DNA from: Thermothielavioides terrestris NRRL 8126
Lineage: Eukaryota > Ascomycota > Sordariomycetes > Sordariales > Chaetomiaceae
Direction: 5' to 3'
DNA: 64,000 bases
Assembly (NCBI RefSeq): GCF_000226115.1
Contig: NC_016458.1
Span: 6,668,001 to 6,732,000, forward strand
The notes under the pieces were generated by a model that worked only from the letters and a program-made list of their open reading frames with translations, had not been told where the DNA came from and ran no database searches. Positions 12,326 through 24,766 of this stretch are shown piece after piece; the first letter of the stretch is position 1, and every line of letters starts with the position of its first letter. The position numbers and the translations under genes were made by a program.

Positions 12326-14561
12326 CCCAGCGGGGACTCCGTGGCGGAGGACTCCGGCCTCTGAGCGTGGAACGATATATGGCCGTGGGGTTTTCGGTCG
12401 GCCGGGTCAAGCGACTGAACGGCGAACGGCGCGGAGGTAAAAGCACCGTGCATGGGCCGATTCGAAGCGGTTTTCTGCCCTTCTTAGTGATTCTGTTTGG
12501 CCGGAGACCGGACCCGGAGGTCGCCCCGATGCTGCCAAACTCACCTGTTCGCCTTGGCCCGATTCCGAGCACGCCTCGACCGACCTCTGGGAAGAGCGTG
12601 GCCAAACGGGTAGTTGCGCGGGTTGCGGAATTCGGGGCGCACCACCACCAAAAGCTTGGCTGGCTGCAGCCGCTGCACCCCACTAACTCTGCGCAAGGAG
12701 CTAGTGGATTGGCCACAGGCTTGACCTCGAAACGGGCCGAGTTGATTCGACGTAGGCGGCAGGGTGGCTTCTACCTCCGTACACTCCACACTACCTTCCA
12801 CGCTAAGTTCTGGGACCGTGGAAGATAAGCTGATCGTCCGAGACTGAAGCTAGACTTGGATTCGATCTTGGAAGATCCTGGTTCCTTCTCATCTGAAACA
12901 AACAAAAGGGGAGACGACTCCGGAGCGGCGAAGTGCCAAATTAGCGATGCCGGATCGGCGCAACCGGTTGCGGAATAGTGTAGGATTTCGATCAAGCTCT
13001 GTCGCGCGACCTGGCGATCTAATGTTAACTGATCGACTTCAGCGAGTGGCAGGACGTTTCATCTTGAAAGGGTGAATTAACGGTAGTGTACGGTCGAGAC
13101 AGTAAATAAACGAGAGTGCACGCTCCAACAGCGACGGGACGGAATGAACAAGTTGAAGGCAGGGAACGAGCGCAAATCTTTCGGCTGGAGTGTTGCGAGC
13201 TGGAAGAGTTCGAAATATAGCGCGGAGCTGGCGAGCAGCCGCTATCAAGTAGAGGTGCCTACCTAGGTAATTCTACACTAGAGGTTGCAACCCGCTCCCA
13301 AACCTGGCTTTTGATCAATCAATACCTGGCTGACCTTGCCACCGCCTGCAGCACCAATTCCCTGTTTGTCTTTGCCTCCAGCGCTCAACCAGGTTACTCT
13401 ACACTACAGGTACCTTACCTATGATGGATTAACTCAGGTACCTGGTGAGTACCTTACGGATCCGTAGAGGGATCGTTCACCTTCTACAGTCGACTCCTTG
13501 TTTGTTCGTTAGCGTGGTACTTATGGCGGATCCCACAGGGGCTCTAAATCATAGGTACCTACCTAGCCGTCTTGGCACGAAATAGTCCAACCACAATAGG
13601 AAGTCTGAGGGCACTATCGCCTCTACCTACAATACAGCTTCCTTCGGTGTCTGACCAGTTAGTCAGGTAGGAAAATGGCGTTCAATACACTGCTTCATCT
13701 ATATCAAACGTGCTTTAGTCGAACTTAGATTCTGGAGAGTGATGAGGAACAGGTGGGCAAAAAGGCCGAGTTTGGTTGGCTATAGGCCCCTGTTAAAAAG
13801 TGGGGCGAAGAACCGAACTAACAAACAAACAAGCATTGAACTGTATTCACCCTTGCAAACGTTTTTTGCAACCCCTGCGATAGGTCGTTCCGCGCATTCC
13901 GCACATGGAGGTTGGCCGAGGCCGATAACGTCATTGCAGGGGAATGTTAACTAGCCGACGGCCTTGGCGAGGGATCTCAACGTCGAACTCATTGCGAGAC
14001 GGGGGTGTAGCAAATACTCCGTACCGCATACAGAGCTACTCCGGGGCGCACTGTGCTATGGTATATTACCACGAGAGATTTCACGTTTTCGTTCCTGTTT
14101 GCGCTTGCGAATTTCACCTTCCTCGGTAGCAGACAGTTGACATTCGTTGTTGTCTGCGCTGTCCGGAATACTACGGTACAGAATATTGGCCTATCGTGTA
14201 CCGAGTAGGGAGGAGACACCATGCATGCTGTGAGAAAGCGCACGGTGTGATTGATTCGCGGCAATCGGAACCCCCAATCTCCGTGTTGTGGAAGGCACTC
14301 GTCAGTTGCACTGTAGACATACAGTACACTGTACGGGATACACTGATATGGACACTGTGTAGCTACCTCGCGAGCAGAACACGCTTCCGCATCCACGTCG
14401 CGTTATCCGCACGACCACTTTCAAGCACGGCTTGGAAGGAATTGGCACGGTGTCGAGCCTGAGCCCGGCCTCAACACACACTCGACACTCTCTCCAGGAG
14501 GCATGCTACCTTGTCCGCCCAGTTGTCGCGGTGGCGGTAGCGGCTGCCAGGCAACGAAGGA
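12326..14561. other. Divergent intergenic region bst1 / pms1
   Basis: About 2.2 kb. Nothing gene-like is supported; several 60-150-codon frames lack motifs. The middle (13250-13680) has clustered short motifs described separately. Confidence 0.5.
13250..13680. repeat. Cluster of TACCTAGGTA-like palindromic motifs
   Basis: Variants of the palindromes TACCTAGGTA and GGTACC recur, for example at 13258-13269, 13407-13421, 13436-13460, 13551-13567 and 13664-13671. They form no fixed-length tandem unit. They may be regulatory or remnants of a small mobile repeat. Confidence 0.45.
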
Positions 14562-17500
14562 ATGGCCATGAGCTCAAATGCGACAATCAAGGCCATCGAA
14601 TCCAGCACAGTGCGTTTGCCCTGCATCGCTCTGTCGTTTCTCATGATCTCTCTCGTTCTCCCTCGGAAAAAAATGACTGACCAACATTGAGGAACAGGTC
14701 CATCGAATCCAGGCTGGCCAGGTCATTGTCGATCTCTGCTCCGTTGCAAAGGAGCTCGTCGAGAACAGTATCGACGCTGGCGCCACGGCCATTGGTAGGG
14801 AACACAAACCAGCAACCTTGGTCTCTCGCGTTTGATCGGGACTGTGGCTGACGACAGCGACCCACGTCCAAGAGGTGCGCTTCAAAAACCAGGGTCTGGA
14901 CTCGATCGAGGTCCAAGACAATGGCTCCGGCATTGCGCCCCATAACTACGAATCCGTCGCCTTGAAGCACTACACGTCCAAGCTCTCCAGCTACGATGAC
15001 CTCTCCGAGCTGCAGACGTTTGGCTTCAGAGGCGAGGCTCTGTCCTCGCTCTGCGCCCTGTCCCGCGTTTCGATCGTGACGTGCACCCAGCAGGAGGCGC
15101 CGCGCGCCACCAGGCTTGAGTTTGAGGCCTCTGGCAAGCTTAAGGGCACCAGTGTCGTCTCTGGCCAGCGAGGCACGACCGTCGTCGTCGAGGACCTCTT
15201 CCGCAACCTGCCAGTCCGCCGACGCGAACTGGAGAGGAACATCAAGAGAGAGTGGGGCAAGGTGATCAACCTCCTGAACCAGTATGCCTGCGTGCAAACT
15301 GGCGTCAAGTTTACCGTCTCACAGCAGCCCACCAAGGGCAAGCGCATGGTCCTGTTCTCGACTAAAGGGAACCCATCTACCCGCGAGAACATTATCAACG
15401 TGTTTGGCGTCAAAACCATGAACGCCCTCGTGGCGATGGATCTCAAGCTGGAATTGATACCCACCGCCGGTCCTCTTAGCAAGGGAAAGGCGAGGGCAGA
15501 CGGCAGCTCGACAGAGGTCCGCATCCTCGGTCATGTGTCTCGGCCTAGCCACGGCGAAGGCCGGCAGACGCCAGACAGGCAAATGTTCTACATCAACGGC
15601 CGACCCTGCGGCTTACCGCAATTTGCCAAGGTCTTCAATGAGGTCTATCGATCCTACAACGCTGCCCAGTCGCCATTCATCTTTGCCGATATTCAACTGG
15701 ACACCCGTCTTTATGATGTCAATGTCAGCCCTGACAAGCGAACCATTCTGCTGCATGACCAAGGCCAGATGCTCGACAATCTGAGGGAGTCTTTGATTGA
15801 ACTGTTCGAGACGCAAGATGTGACCATCCCCGTGGCCCAAGCGCCAGCGCTGAAGCCACCTCCGTTCAGGCCGCCAGCAGGCGATCTTTCGGCATCCCCT
15901 ACGTCGGTCCGGGCCAGGAGCAGCAGAGCTGCCACCGTAGACACGCAGCAGTATTCCGACAGAAGTTCACCCGACCGCCAACAGCGGCCAGTAGGTGGGG
16001 AAGATGGTGAAGCCGCCAGTGAGGAGAGCGATCGCGATGACGGAAGCGAGGTGGAAAAGGACGCTCAGCGACGAAATGGAACACGGGCGCCTCAAAAACA
16101 TGAGAGCTCGTTTAAGAGCGGAGCACTCTTGTCCCGTTGGCTTGCGAAGACTCCTGATGCCGAGACATCACTATCAGACTCAAAAGCCGCAGAACCAAGC
16201 CACCATCAGCAGCGGGGCGAAGCTGCTGAAGAACTGCCATCGTCAGGAGGAGAGACCACGGGCGAACATGACGACGCCGGAAAAGGCCAAGCCCGAGGTT
16301 CCCAGGTGCAGGCGGCCCAACCCGCGGCTGAGACGGAGGCTCAGGGACTCGGCAGGAGCGTGCGGCAGCAGGGGGGAATGACGGAACAACCGGTTCTTGC
16401 CATTCCCCCTCCTTCACAACCTCCGTCTTCAAGATCCGGCCCTGCGACTATTTCCCGGCCGCTCAAGCGTGCTGCTCCGGAGGTGGCGACGATCACGATT
16501 GGCGACCATACAGTAACAAGCTTGATTGGGGAGCCCAGCAAAAGGCTCCGAGTGGGAGAGCCCTTGAAACCCAGCAGGGCCGGCGGCGCCGACAAGGCAA
16601 AGCAGCAGACGGCGCCGTTGCCGTCGTTTGGCGGAAGACTTTCTCAGCTATTTTCCGCTTCGGCTCACCCCGACGAAGGGTTGAGAGACAAGATCGGGGC
16701 TGTGGTCGAGGAAGACGAAGATGTAGAGGCGGCTGATTTAGGAGCCGAGGAGGATGCTGAAGAGGACTCTCTTTTCGTGTCTCAAGTCGACAATGAAGGG
16801 GTCCCGGGCGAGAATGACGATCGTGCTGACGGTCGCTGGGAGCAGCTCTCGAATGCCATAGAGGAGGAGGATGTGGAAGCTGGCAGCCAGCCTGGCGCCT
16901 CGCTGGAGTCTGTTGACCACTCACCGTCTTCCCAAGGTGATCTTGCCGATGACGACGGCGAGCACATGGGCGAGGACGAGAAGAAGGCTCAAGAGGACAG
17001 AAAGGTTCAGGAGATGATCAACGCGGCCGAGGCTGCTGCCATCGAGCCGTCAGAAGAAGGCGAAAAGCGCTCACAGATGTTCGTCAAGGGGCGGGCGAGG
17101 CGAAAAGACATGACCCTTACCCTGGTCCAGCAAGTCAAGACTACCGCGGACGAGATTCAGCGACGCATTGCGGCCCTTGCAAGGCACCTCCCGCAGCCGC
17201 GCTCGATGGCCTCGGCGGCTAAGAGCTCCGACGGCCTCGATGCAGACGATGCGGAGGAGAAGCTGTCGCTCAAAATCTCCAAGTCCGACTTTGCAAAGAT
17301 GAAGGTCGTCGGACAATTCAATCTCGGCTTCATCCTGGCCGTCCGGGAGGCCGAACCCTCGACAGAGGACGGACGCGCGGAAGCGGACGACGACGAACTC
17401 TTCATCATCGACCAACACGCCTCGGACGAGAAGTACAACTTCGAGCGCCTGCAAGCCACCACCACGGTGCAGTCCCAGCGCCTCGTCCAGCCGAAGACGC

Positions 17501-18015
17501 TCGAGCTGACCGCGCTCGAAGAGGAGATCATCCTGGAGCACCTGCCGGCGCTCGAGCGCAACGGCTTCGTTGCGCAGGTCGACACGTCGGGCGCGCGGCC
17601 CGTGGGGGCGCGCGCGCAGCTGCTGAGCCTGCCGCTCAGCCGCGAGACGACCTTCTCGGTTGCCGACTTCGAGGAGCTGCTCTTCTTGCTGGCGGACAAC
17701 CCGACGTCGAGCGCGACGACGGTGCCGCGGCCCAGCAAGGTGCGCAAGTTGTTCGCCATGCGCGCGTGCCGCAGCAGCATCATGATCGGCCGGGCGCTGT
17801 CGCGCCGGCAGATGGAGCGGGTGGTGCGGCACATGGGCGAGATGGAGAAGCCGTGGAACTGTCCGCACGGCAGGCCGACCATGAGGCACCTGTGTGGGCT
17901 GGGGAGTGCGTGGGACGGGAGGGCCTGGACGGAGGAGGGGGTTGACGGACTTGGTGGGAGTGGTGGGCGGACGGACTGGGCCGCTTGGGTGAGGGAGAAA
18001 AGGGGAGAGGATTAA
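14562..18015 (+). CDS. PMS1: DNA mismatch repair endonuclease Pms1 (MutL alpha)
   Basis: The Mlh1 partner in MutL alpha; it nicks the strand to be repaired. Exons are 14562-14609, 14698-14794 and 14873-18015 (1095 aa). Donors are GTGCGT and GTAGGG. The N-terminal GHKL ATPase shows ELVENSIDAGAT (about 36-47), DNGSGI (about 64-69) and FGFRGEALSSL. A long acidic, Ser/Gln-rich linker fills about 370-840. The C-terminal endonuclease motif DQHA-x2-E-x4-E is intact (DQHASDEKYNFE, from about residue 895). ACRSSI and CPHGRPT complete the zinc-binding site. Two in-frame ATGs six bases apart (14562 and 14568) could start translation. The linker is longer than in yeast but looks like ordinary disorder. 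Confidence 0.94.
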
Positions 18016-18398
18016 GTGAACGTTACCCACCATCATCCATACGATGTGCTCGGGAAATTGCAGGCGGATGGGTGGAAATGGCGCTTTTGGTGTTGCTTGA
18101 GGGATACCCTATGAACAGCTTGGGTACTTTGGACACTCGCAGAGAGTTAAACCTGGAATGAGACAGACATTCGATTGCAACCGTACATGTCGTTAGTCTT
18201 ACATATTCCCGTCGTCGTTCCGCCATCCATGACCAGAAAGTGAACCCAATTAACTCCAGCGCCATACGGCGCAACACCACAACCGGTATGATCCCGCATA
18301 GCATTCCAGTCATTCATTCCAACATCAACTTCCAACACCCTACTCCACCCCACCCCCTTGTTCAACCCAGCGCCGAGAAAACAAACAACCCCACTCAT
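18016..18398. other. Convergent intergenic region
   Basis: About 380 bp between the stops of pms1 and the membrane-protein gene. No feature was seen beyond presumed 3' UTRs. Confidence 0.5.
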
Positions 18399-20166
18399 TC
18401 ATTCAAAAACACTATACCTCGACCGTCCCCACCCCCGACCCCCATCCGCGAGCCCCTCCTCCGCCACCTTGCCGCTCACATGTCGCCTACCAAGCCCACC
18501 AGCAGCAGCAGCCGCAGACGACCCCAAATCATAATCATTCCCGGTCGACACCTGCCGGGCACCGCCTCCGACGATGATAGGCGGCGTGGTGGCCTTCAGC
18601 TCGCCGTACGGCTTGGAGTAGTCGCGCAGCGAGAAGTCGGCGTCGGGCTGGATCGAGCTGGTGCGGTTGCGCGGGTGCTGCCGGGCGTCGGTGATGTCCT
18701 GGCTGCCGCTGACGCGGCGGTCGTTGAGGGAGATCTCGGAGAGGACGGAGGCGCGCAGGCGGCTGAACGGTGTTCGCGGGCGGCGCGGGGTGGTGGGGGC
18801 TTGGGAGGGGGGTTGTTTGGTCGTGGTGGTGATGGTGGTGGTGCTGGTGGGGTGGGAGCGGAGCGGGTTGGGGAGGTGGTGGGCTGATTCGCCGTTGTCG
18901 GTTCCCAGGCCGGGGGATGCGGGCTGGTTGTAGGAGTAGTGGTACGTGTTGGTGTTCTCGTCTTCCGAGTCGGAAGCATCGAGGGTCTGGCGGAGGGACT
19001 CGTAGTTGCTGCCTCGCTTGGTTGGGGACGGGTTTGTCATGTTTGATGCGCGGTTGCGCTGTTGGGTGCGGTTGATGAGCGACTCGGAGGCGTACCAGGT
19101 CTCGGTGAACTTGGCCGAGCGCGGTTGAGCTGTCTGGGTCGCCGCAACGGGTTCGGGGCGGGACGAGGCCACGGAGCCGCTGCTCGGGCGACCCTCGCCG
19201 GCCGAGTACATGGAAATTGGACGTGAGTGGCTGGCTCCCGTCTCTCCGAGCGGGATATCCGTGTACGAGCCGCGACTTGCCGCTGGCGGCGCAGACATGC
19301 GCTTCAAGTTGTGGGAGCTGGTCGAGCTGCGGTTGCTTGGAGTAATCTGGTACTGCCGACTCGGGAGGTTCAAGCGCGAGTCGTGGCTATCGAAGGACGC
19401 CTCCGAACCCTGGCGGGTATGCATGAAGGGGATGGACGGAGGCCGCGAGTGCTCATCGTAGAGCTGGCTCTCGGGCTTCTCGTCTGAGTAGGTTGAGGTT
19501 GTGGCGACTGAGGACTTATTCCTCTTGTGCGCTCGCGAGGTGAGGTTGGCTTCCAGCGGGTTCATGTCCGGCGGCATCATTGAGATGCGTCGGAACATGA
19601 CGCCAAGCCACAGCGAGATGGCCAGTGACAGCAGATGCAGTCCTCCAGCGGCTATCAGACCGTAGTAGACGGACGGCACCATGAACTTCATGACATTGGT
19701 CTTGGCTAGATCCGTGGTCTCCCATTCTTCGCTCTTGTTCCTGGTCGTGATCGCCCCGTACGCATAGAGAGGCAGTGCACAGAGATCGGAAATGCCCGAG
19801 AAGACGTGGTACGCTGCAGAAGAGCCGGGCGTCCGCGAGCCAGCTGGTCGGGCATGGTGGTAGATGCTGTAGAGGCAATGAAGGATCACCACGCCCAGCT
19901 AGAGTGCCGGTACTGGTTAGCGTGGCCCAGAGAGCACAACGAAGTGACTGACTAGGTATAGGGGCGCGTACCGTAACCCCCATGATCCAGCCGATCAGGC
20001 CCGCCAGGCTCATGACGACCACGAGGCCGACGGCGGCGACAGCCTCGAGGACTCTGAGACACAGCTGCACGACACGCATGCGCTTGATCCAGGACTTAGT
20101 CCTCCAGCTCATGGGCCGGAACCTGGACCTCCCGCTGGGCACCATGTGGGCACTATCCATCGTCAT
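18399..20166 (-). CDS. Fungal integral membrane protein with disordered C-terminal tail
   Basis: The function is not recognised. Exon 1 is 19972-20166 and exon 2 is 18399-19898. The intron (GTACGC donor, TAG acceptor) is phase 0 and the product is 564 aa. Four hydrophobic segments lie in the first third: about 33-52, about 52-75 across the exon join (IMGVT then LGVVILHCLYSIYHH), about 90-110, and about 130-160 (MVPSVYYGLIAAGGLHLL). This arrangement resembles small four-helix membrane proteins. The remaining 400 residues are Ser/Thr/Pro-rich and probably cytosolic, with many potential phosphorylation sites. The start MTMDSAHMVPSGRS is chosen because it directly precedes the basic region before the first helix. 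It might be a MARVEL-like or plasma-membrane organising protein, but I cannot assign it. Confidence 0.75.
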
Positions 20167-21155
20167 CCCGTAATTAGCGCATGTTTCAAAATGCAACGCC
20201 GACTGGTGGGGTTGGAATGGAGCATGGAGAAGCACAATGGAATGCGGGGAAGGGCGGCGCACTCGGGATGGCGGTCGAATGAGACAAGCGGGCCGTTCGG
20301 CTTGGGCTTGGGTTTCGGGCGCTCGTAGCTCGCCCGAGTCACGGCCTTGGGGTCGAACGGAACTGCTGGGAAGCGATCGTCATTTTTGACGGCCTGGTAC
20401 ATGAACGGCGGCCGAGTCCCCCCCATGGCGGCGGCTTCGGCTCAGCTTTTGTGGCGCGGGGAATGTGAAGTAGATGTGTCGGATGTGGAGTTTTGCAAAA
20501 GACCTGAAATCCAGAAGTTGCATTGATCACACTCGAGAACGCAGGCAGCAGGTTGTGAGGTTGGTTCAGCCTCGGTAGAATGTAGGAACGCTGAAAGTGA
20601 GGCGGTCAATTGTCAATCGGGGAGGTCGGCAGGGGCAGGGCTGAGAGTGTGTTTGAGAGCTGTTGACCAGGCAACCGTGTAAGCGCCGCTCGTGTGACAA
20701 GGCACTTTGCACAGCTGCACAACATCCCAACGATTGGGGAAGCTGGCGCCTCAAAATATGGGCTAATCCCCTGGGCTTTGCGCCCGTTTGTGCGTGTTTT
20801 GACGGCAGTTGGCAATGGTGCAAGCCCAGGTTTTCCATCTTATCCCATCTCCCGTTGGAGGCTTCCAGGTTACAGGCGATGACGGGAGTTAACGTTAAGG
20901 TTCCCTCTGCTGTGGAGCGGGCAGCTCGGAGCGCCGCCGGCCCCGAGCCCACTGTGCCGGGGGGCGCGCAAGACCCGCTAAAATCAGGTTTGTACTCCGT
21001 ACCGGCCCGACACAAAGGATGCACCGTGGAGCGACATTCCGGCGTCGGCGTTTCTTGGTTGACACTGATTGACTCGGGCCGCTTACAATGTTCACCCTCT
21101 GCAATTTTCGTCTTGCACGTCGGTAGGGTGCCAGTCCGAGATACGGATTACAGCC
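20167..21155. other. Divergent promoter region
   Basis: About 1 kb between the membrane-protein gene (-) and the adrenodoxin reductase gene (+). Short frames on both strands lack motifs and nothing else was recognised. Confidence 0.5.
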
Positions 21156-22928
21156 ATGTTTCCTGTCCGCTGCCTCCGGGCGCGGCCCCGTGCGTGCTGG
21201 CAGCGGGTGTTGAACGGGCTGAATGCGTCACCCGGCCCATCAGTTTCTCGGAGCGTCTCTACAGCGCACAGCAGCAGCCCCGGGGGACGGCCGTTGCGCC
21301 TAGCCGTGATTGGCTCCGGCCCGGCCGGGTTTTACACAGCCTACCGGGCCATGTCCAAAATCCAGGATGTCAAGGTCGACATGTACGAGGCACTCCCCGT
21401 TCCCTTTGGTCTCGTGAGGTTTGGTGTGGCGCCGGACCACCCCGAGGTGAAAGTGCGTGGCCCCCGAACCCGAAACACCTGCGGCCTCACATACGTACTG
21501 GACAGTGCTGAACCTGCCGGCACAGAACTGCCAGGAGAAATTCGAAGAGGTGGCATCCTCTCCCAATTTCACCTTCATTGGCAATGTCTCAATCGGCACC
21601 AAGAGTGACCACCCGGACGGCGCCACCGTTCCGTTGGCCAGCATCCTCCGCCACTACAACGCGGTGGTCTTCTCGTACGGCGCTGCCAAGGACAGGCATC
21701 TCGGGATTCCGGGCGAGTCAACCCTGAAAGGTGTCTACTCTGCCCGCGAGTTTGTTGGCTGGTACAACGGCCTCCCCGAGCATGCCGACCTCGCCCCTGA
21801 CCTCACCCAGGGGGACGAGGCTGTCATCATCGGGCAAGGAAACGTAGCCCTGGACGTGGCGCGGATGCTGCTCGAAGATGTCAATGTGTTGCGGAAATCT
21901 GACATTGCCGAGCATGCCATCGAGACGCTCTCCAAGAGCAAGGTCAAGAGGGTTCACATCGTCGGGCGTCGTGGCCCGATGCAGGTATGGGGAACACCCC
22001 CTTCGACCCCTCTACCAATCCGCGCACTCCACCCACCTCTAACGATCGACACTAGGCCGCCTTCACTATCAAAGAAGTCCGCGAGCTCATGCGCCTCCCC
22101 TCGGTGGCCTTCCACCCCATCGACACCTCCCTCGTACCCCCCGACCTCAAATCACTCCCACGCGCCCCGCGTCGACTGATGGAGATACTGCTCCAAGGCT
22201 CCCCCACCAGACCGGACGACAGCCCCCCACCCACCAAGTCCTGGTCCCTCGACTTCCTGCTCAAGCCCACCCAGTTCCTCCCCTCCGCCACCTCCCCCAC
22301 CCGCCTTGCCGCGACCGAATTCGCGCGCACGACGCTCTCCTCCCCCTTCGACCCCAACGCCTACGCCCTCCCCTCCGACAGCAGCACCGGCGACAGCAGC
22401 AGCAGCAATACGACCGTGGTGCTCCCCGCCCCGCTGGCCTTCCGCTCGATCGGCTACCGGTCGGAGCCGCTGCCCGAGTTCGCCGCGCTGGGCGTGCCCT
22501 TCGACGACCGCTGGGGCGTGATCAGCAACGACGGGCGCGGCGGGCGCGTGCGGCACGAGGAGCGCGGCGCCGACGCCGCCATGCGCGTCGGCGCGTTCCC
22601 CGGCCTGTACTGCGCCGGCTGGGTCAAGCGCGGCCCCACGGGGGTGATCGCGTCCACGATGGAGGACGCGTTCGCGACCGCTGATGCGATCGCCGAGGAC
22701 TGGGCTGGTGGGGCCGGGCACGCGAGGTTCTTGAATGGTGGCGGGGCTGTTGCAGGGTGGGAAGGGGTGAGGAGGGAAAGCGTGGGCGGGGGGGTCGATA
22801 CGGCGCGCGTGGTGGACTGGGAGGGGTGGCGGAGGATTGATGCGGCCGAGAGGGAAAGGGGAAGGGCGGTGGGGAAGGAGAGGGAGAAGTTCACCCGCAC
22901 GGCGGATATGCTGGCTGTTCTTGGGTGA
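21156..22928 (+). CDS. ARH1: NADPH:adrenodoxin oxidoreductase, mitochondrial
   Basis: A matrix flavoprotein that passes electrons from NADPH to the mitochondrial ferredoxin for Fe-S cluster, heme A and related syntheses. Exons are 21156-21452, 21526-21984 and 22056-22928, giving 542 aa. Donors are GTGCGT and GTATGG, and all joins are in phase. An Arg-rich, acid-poor leader (MFPVRCLRARPRACWQRVLN) fits a mitochondrial presequence. The FAD loop is VIGSGPAGFYTAY. PFGLVRFGVAPDHPEVK is followed after intron 1 by NCQEKFEEVA. The NADPH-binding loop is IIGQGNVALDVARML, and HIVGRRGPMQ precedes intron 2. Near the C-terminus YCAGWVKRGPTGVIASTM matches the conserved FAD-contacting segment. An insertion of low-complexity Ser/Asn lies around residue 380. 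Its stop is only 72 bp from the stop of the ETF alpha gene. Confidence 0.93.
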
Positions 22929-23000
22929 TGGGAGGCAGCACGGGTCTGAGTGTAACTAGGTATGCACCGGATATCTTGTACAATTGCTGTAAAATTTATT

Positions 23001-24138
23001 CTAGGCCTTATTCAACTTTTCCGTCAACTCGGGCACCTTCTCGAACAGGTCGCCCACCAACCCGACGTCGGCCACCTGGAAGATAGGCGCGTCCGCGTCC
23101 TTGTTGATGGCCGCGATCACCTTGCTGTCCTTCATGCCCGCCAGATGCTGGATCGCACCCGAGATGCCCACCGCCATGTACAGCTGCGGCGCCACCACCT
23201 TGCCCGTCTGGCCCACCTGCAAGCTGTTGTCCGCGTACCCGCTGTCGACGGCGGCGCGCGACGCGCCGACCGCGGCCCCCAGCGCGTCTGCCAGCGGCAG
23301 CATGATCCTGTCAAAGTCCTCCTTCGACTTCAGCCCCCGCCCGCCCGAGACAACCTTGCTCGCCGTCGCCAGGTCCGGCCGGTCCGACCTGGCCAGGTCC
23401 TCCGACACCCACTCGGTCGGGCTGTCCACCTTGGGATCCACGCCGTCCTCGACGGCCGCGGTGCCGCTCCCGATCTCCGCGGCGGGAAACGCGGTGCCCC
23501 GGACGGTGATCACCTTGATCGGGTCGGACGACTCGACGGTCGCGATGGCGTTGCCCGCGTAGATGGGGCGCACGAACGTCTTGTCGTCCTGGATGGCTGT
23601 GATGTCGGAGATTTGTTGTGAGTCGAGGAGCGCCGCCACGCGCGGCATCACGTTCTTGCCGAAGGCCGTGTTGCCGGCGATGACGTGGGTGTAGCCACCC
23701 TTCTTGATATTCTCGACGAGCAGGGGCGCGTAGTTCTCAGGCAGGCCCTGGGCGGCGGGAGGAACATCGCATGCGTGTCAGTCTCTGTCGCGGCAATTAA
23801 TTGTATGTGCTCGCGAGGTATAGGGTGCCAACCTTGTCGTATGCGCCGTTCTCAACCGCGATGACCTTCTCCAGGCCGTCGACCTTAGCTGCCTCGGCGG
23901 CCACCGGCTTGATGTTGCTTCCGGCAATGAAGCCGTGGACCGAGCCGCCAAGTTTCCGGGCCGCACTGACGGCGCTCAGCGAGCCGGTGTTGAGTTTGCC
24001 ATCGCGCTGCTCGAGGATGGCCAGCGCCGAGAGTAGCCGGCGGAGGGCGGCGGGGGAGCGGGCGAGGGCGGGACTGGTCGCATTTCGCAGCGTCGGGCGG
24101 GCGAGCGCCGAGAACGCCCGGCGACCGGCCGACAGCAT
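23001..24138 (-). CDS. etfA: Electron transfer flavoprotein subunit alpha
   Basis: The mitochondrial ETF alpha subunit. With ETF beta it carries electrons from acyl-CoA and amino-acid dehydrogenases to ETF-ubiquinone oxidoreductase. Exon 1 is 23833-24138 and exon 2 is 23001-23747; the product is 350 aa, usual length. The N-terminus ([19 protein letters not shown]) looks like a presequence. The N-terminal domain runs to about residue 210. The FAD domain shows [27 protein letters not shown] and [18 protein letters not shown], followed by [13 protein letters not shown]. The intron (donor GTTGGC, somewhat weak; acceptor CAG) is phase 0 and joins NGAYDK to GLPENYAP, as expected for the family. Divergent from the SWI3-like gene. 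Confidence 0.94.
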
Positions 24139-24766
24139 GGTTCCCGTTCCGAATGCAATTGATGTGTGCGCAGGGGCTGGCCGGCAGAAGGCGTGTGGCC
24201 GTGAATACTGGCCAGGACTTGGACGGTGCGGAAGACGGAGCAAGACTTGAGACGGAATCATCGATGCGCAGCGGATTGAAGCGGCCCGAGGTTAGCTTCG
24301 GAGGGTCCCACCCCTGGACCGGCCAGCGAGCTAACCCAGATTGGGCGTTCAGAAGCCGGGCCGTGGCGGTGCTTTTGAGGACTGTTGTGGCTGGAGGGCA
24401 TCTCACGTGATGGTCCCCGTGCGCCAGCTGTTGGGTATTGGCTCGTGCGCCAGGCTGCGTTCACCTGCTTGGCTTGCTGCTCAAGCGTGCAGCAGTCTTG
24501 TCAGTCGCGAACAATTTCCAGCGCGACCACATTGAACGGCCCCCTTGCAGCCATCAGCCAAACCGCATCTTTTGCATCTCCACATCGGCCAGCATTCAAA
24601 ACTCGGTCTTGAATTTGCCGATAGAGTCGCATCTCGGCTTGCTTGTGCTTGGCCCGCGCTTTTGGGAAACAGCCTAAGTCGGTGGCGGAGTTTCGCGCAG
24701 GCTCGTTCGGTCCCCTGGCACTCTTGGATTCAACGACGCGAGTTTGGTCGCTTCATCGCCGTCGCA
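24139..24766. other. Divergent promoter region etfA / SWI3-like
   Basis: About 630 bp shared upstream DNA. No distinct element was recognised. Confidence 0.5.

Noticed and set aside
12288..12828. Frames of 142 and 153 codons between bst1 and pms1
   Set aside because: They overlap each other on opposite strands, have no recognised domain, and lie in promoter DNA.
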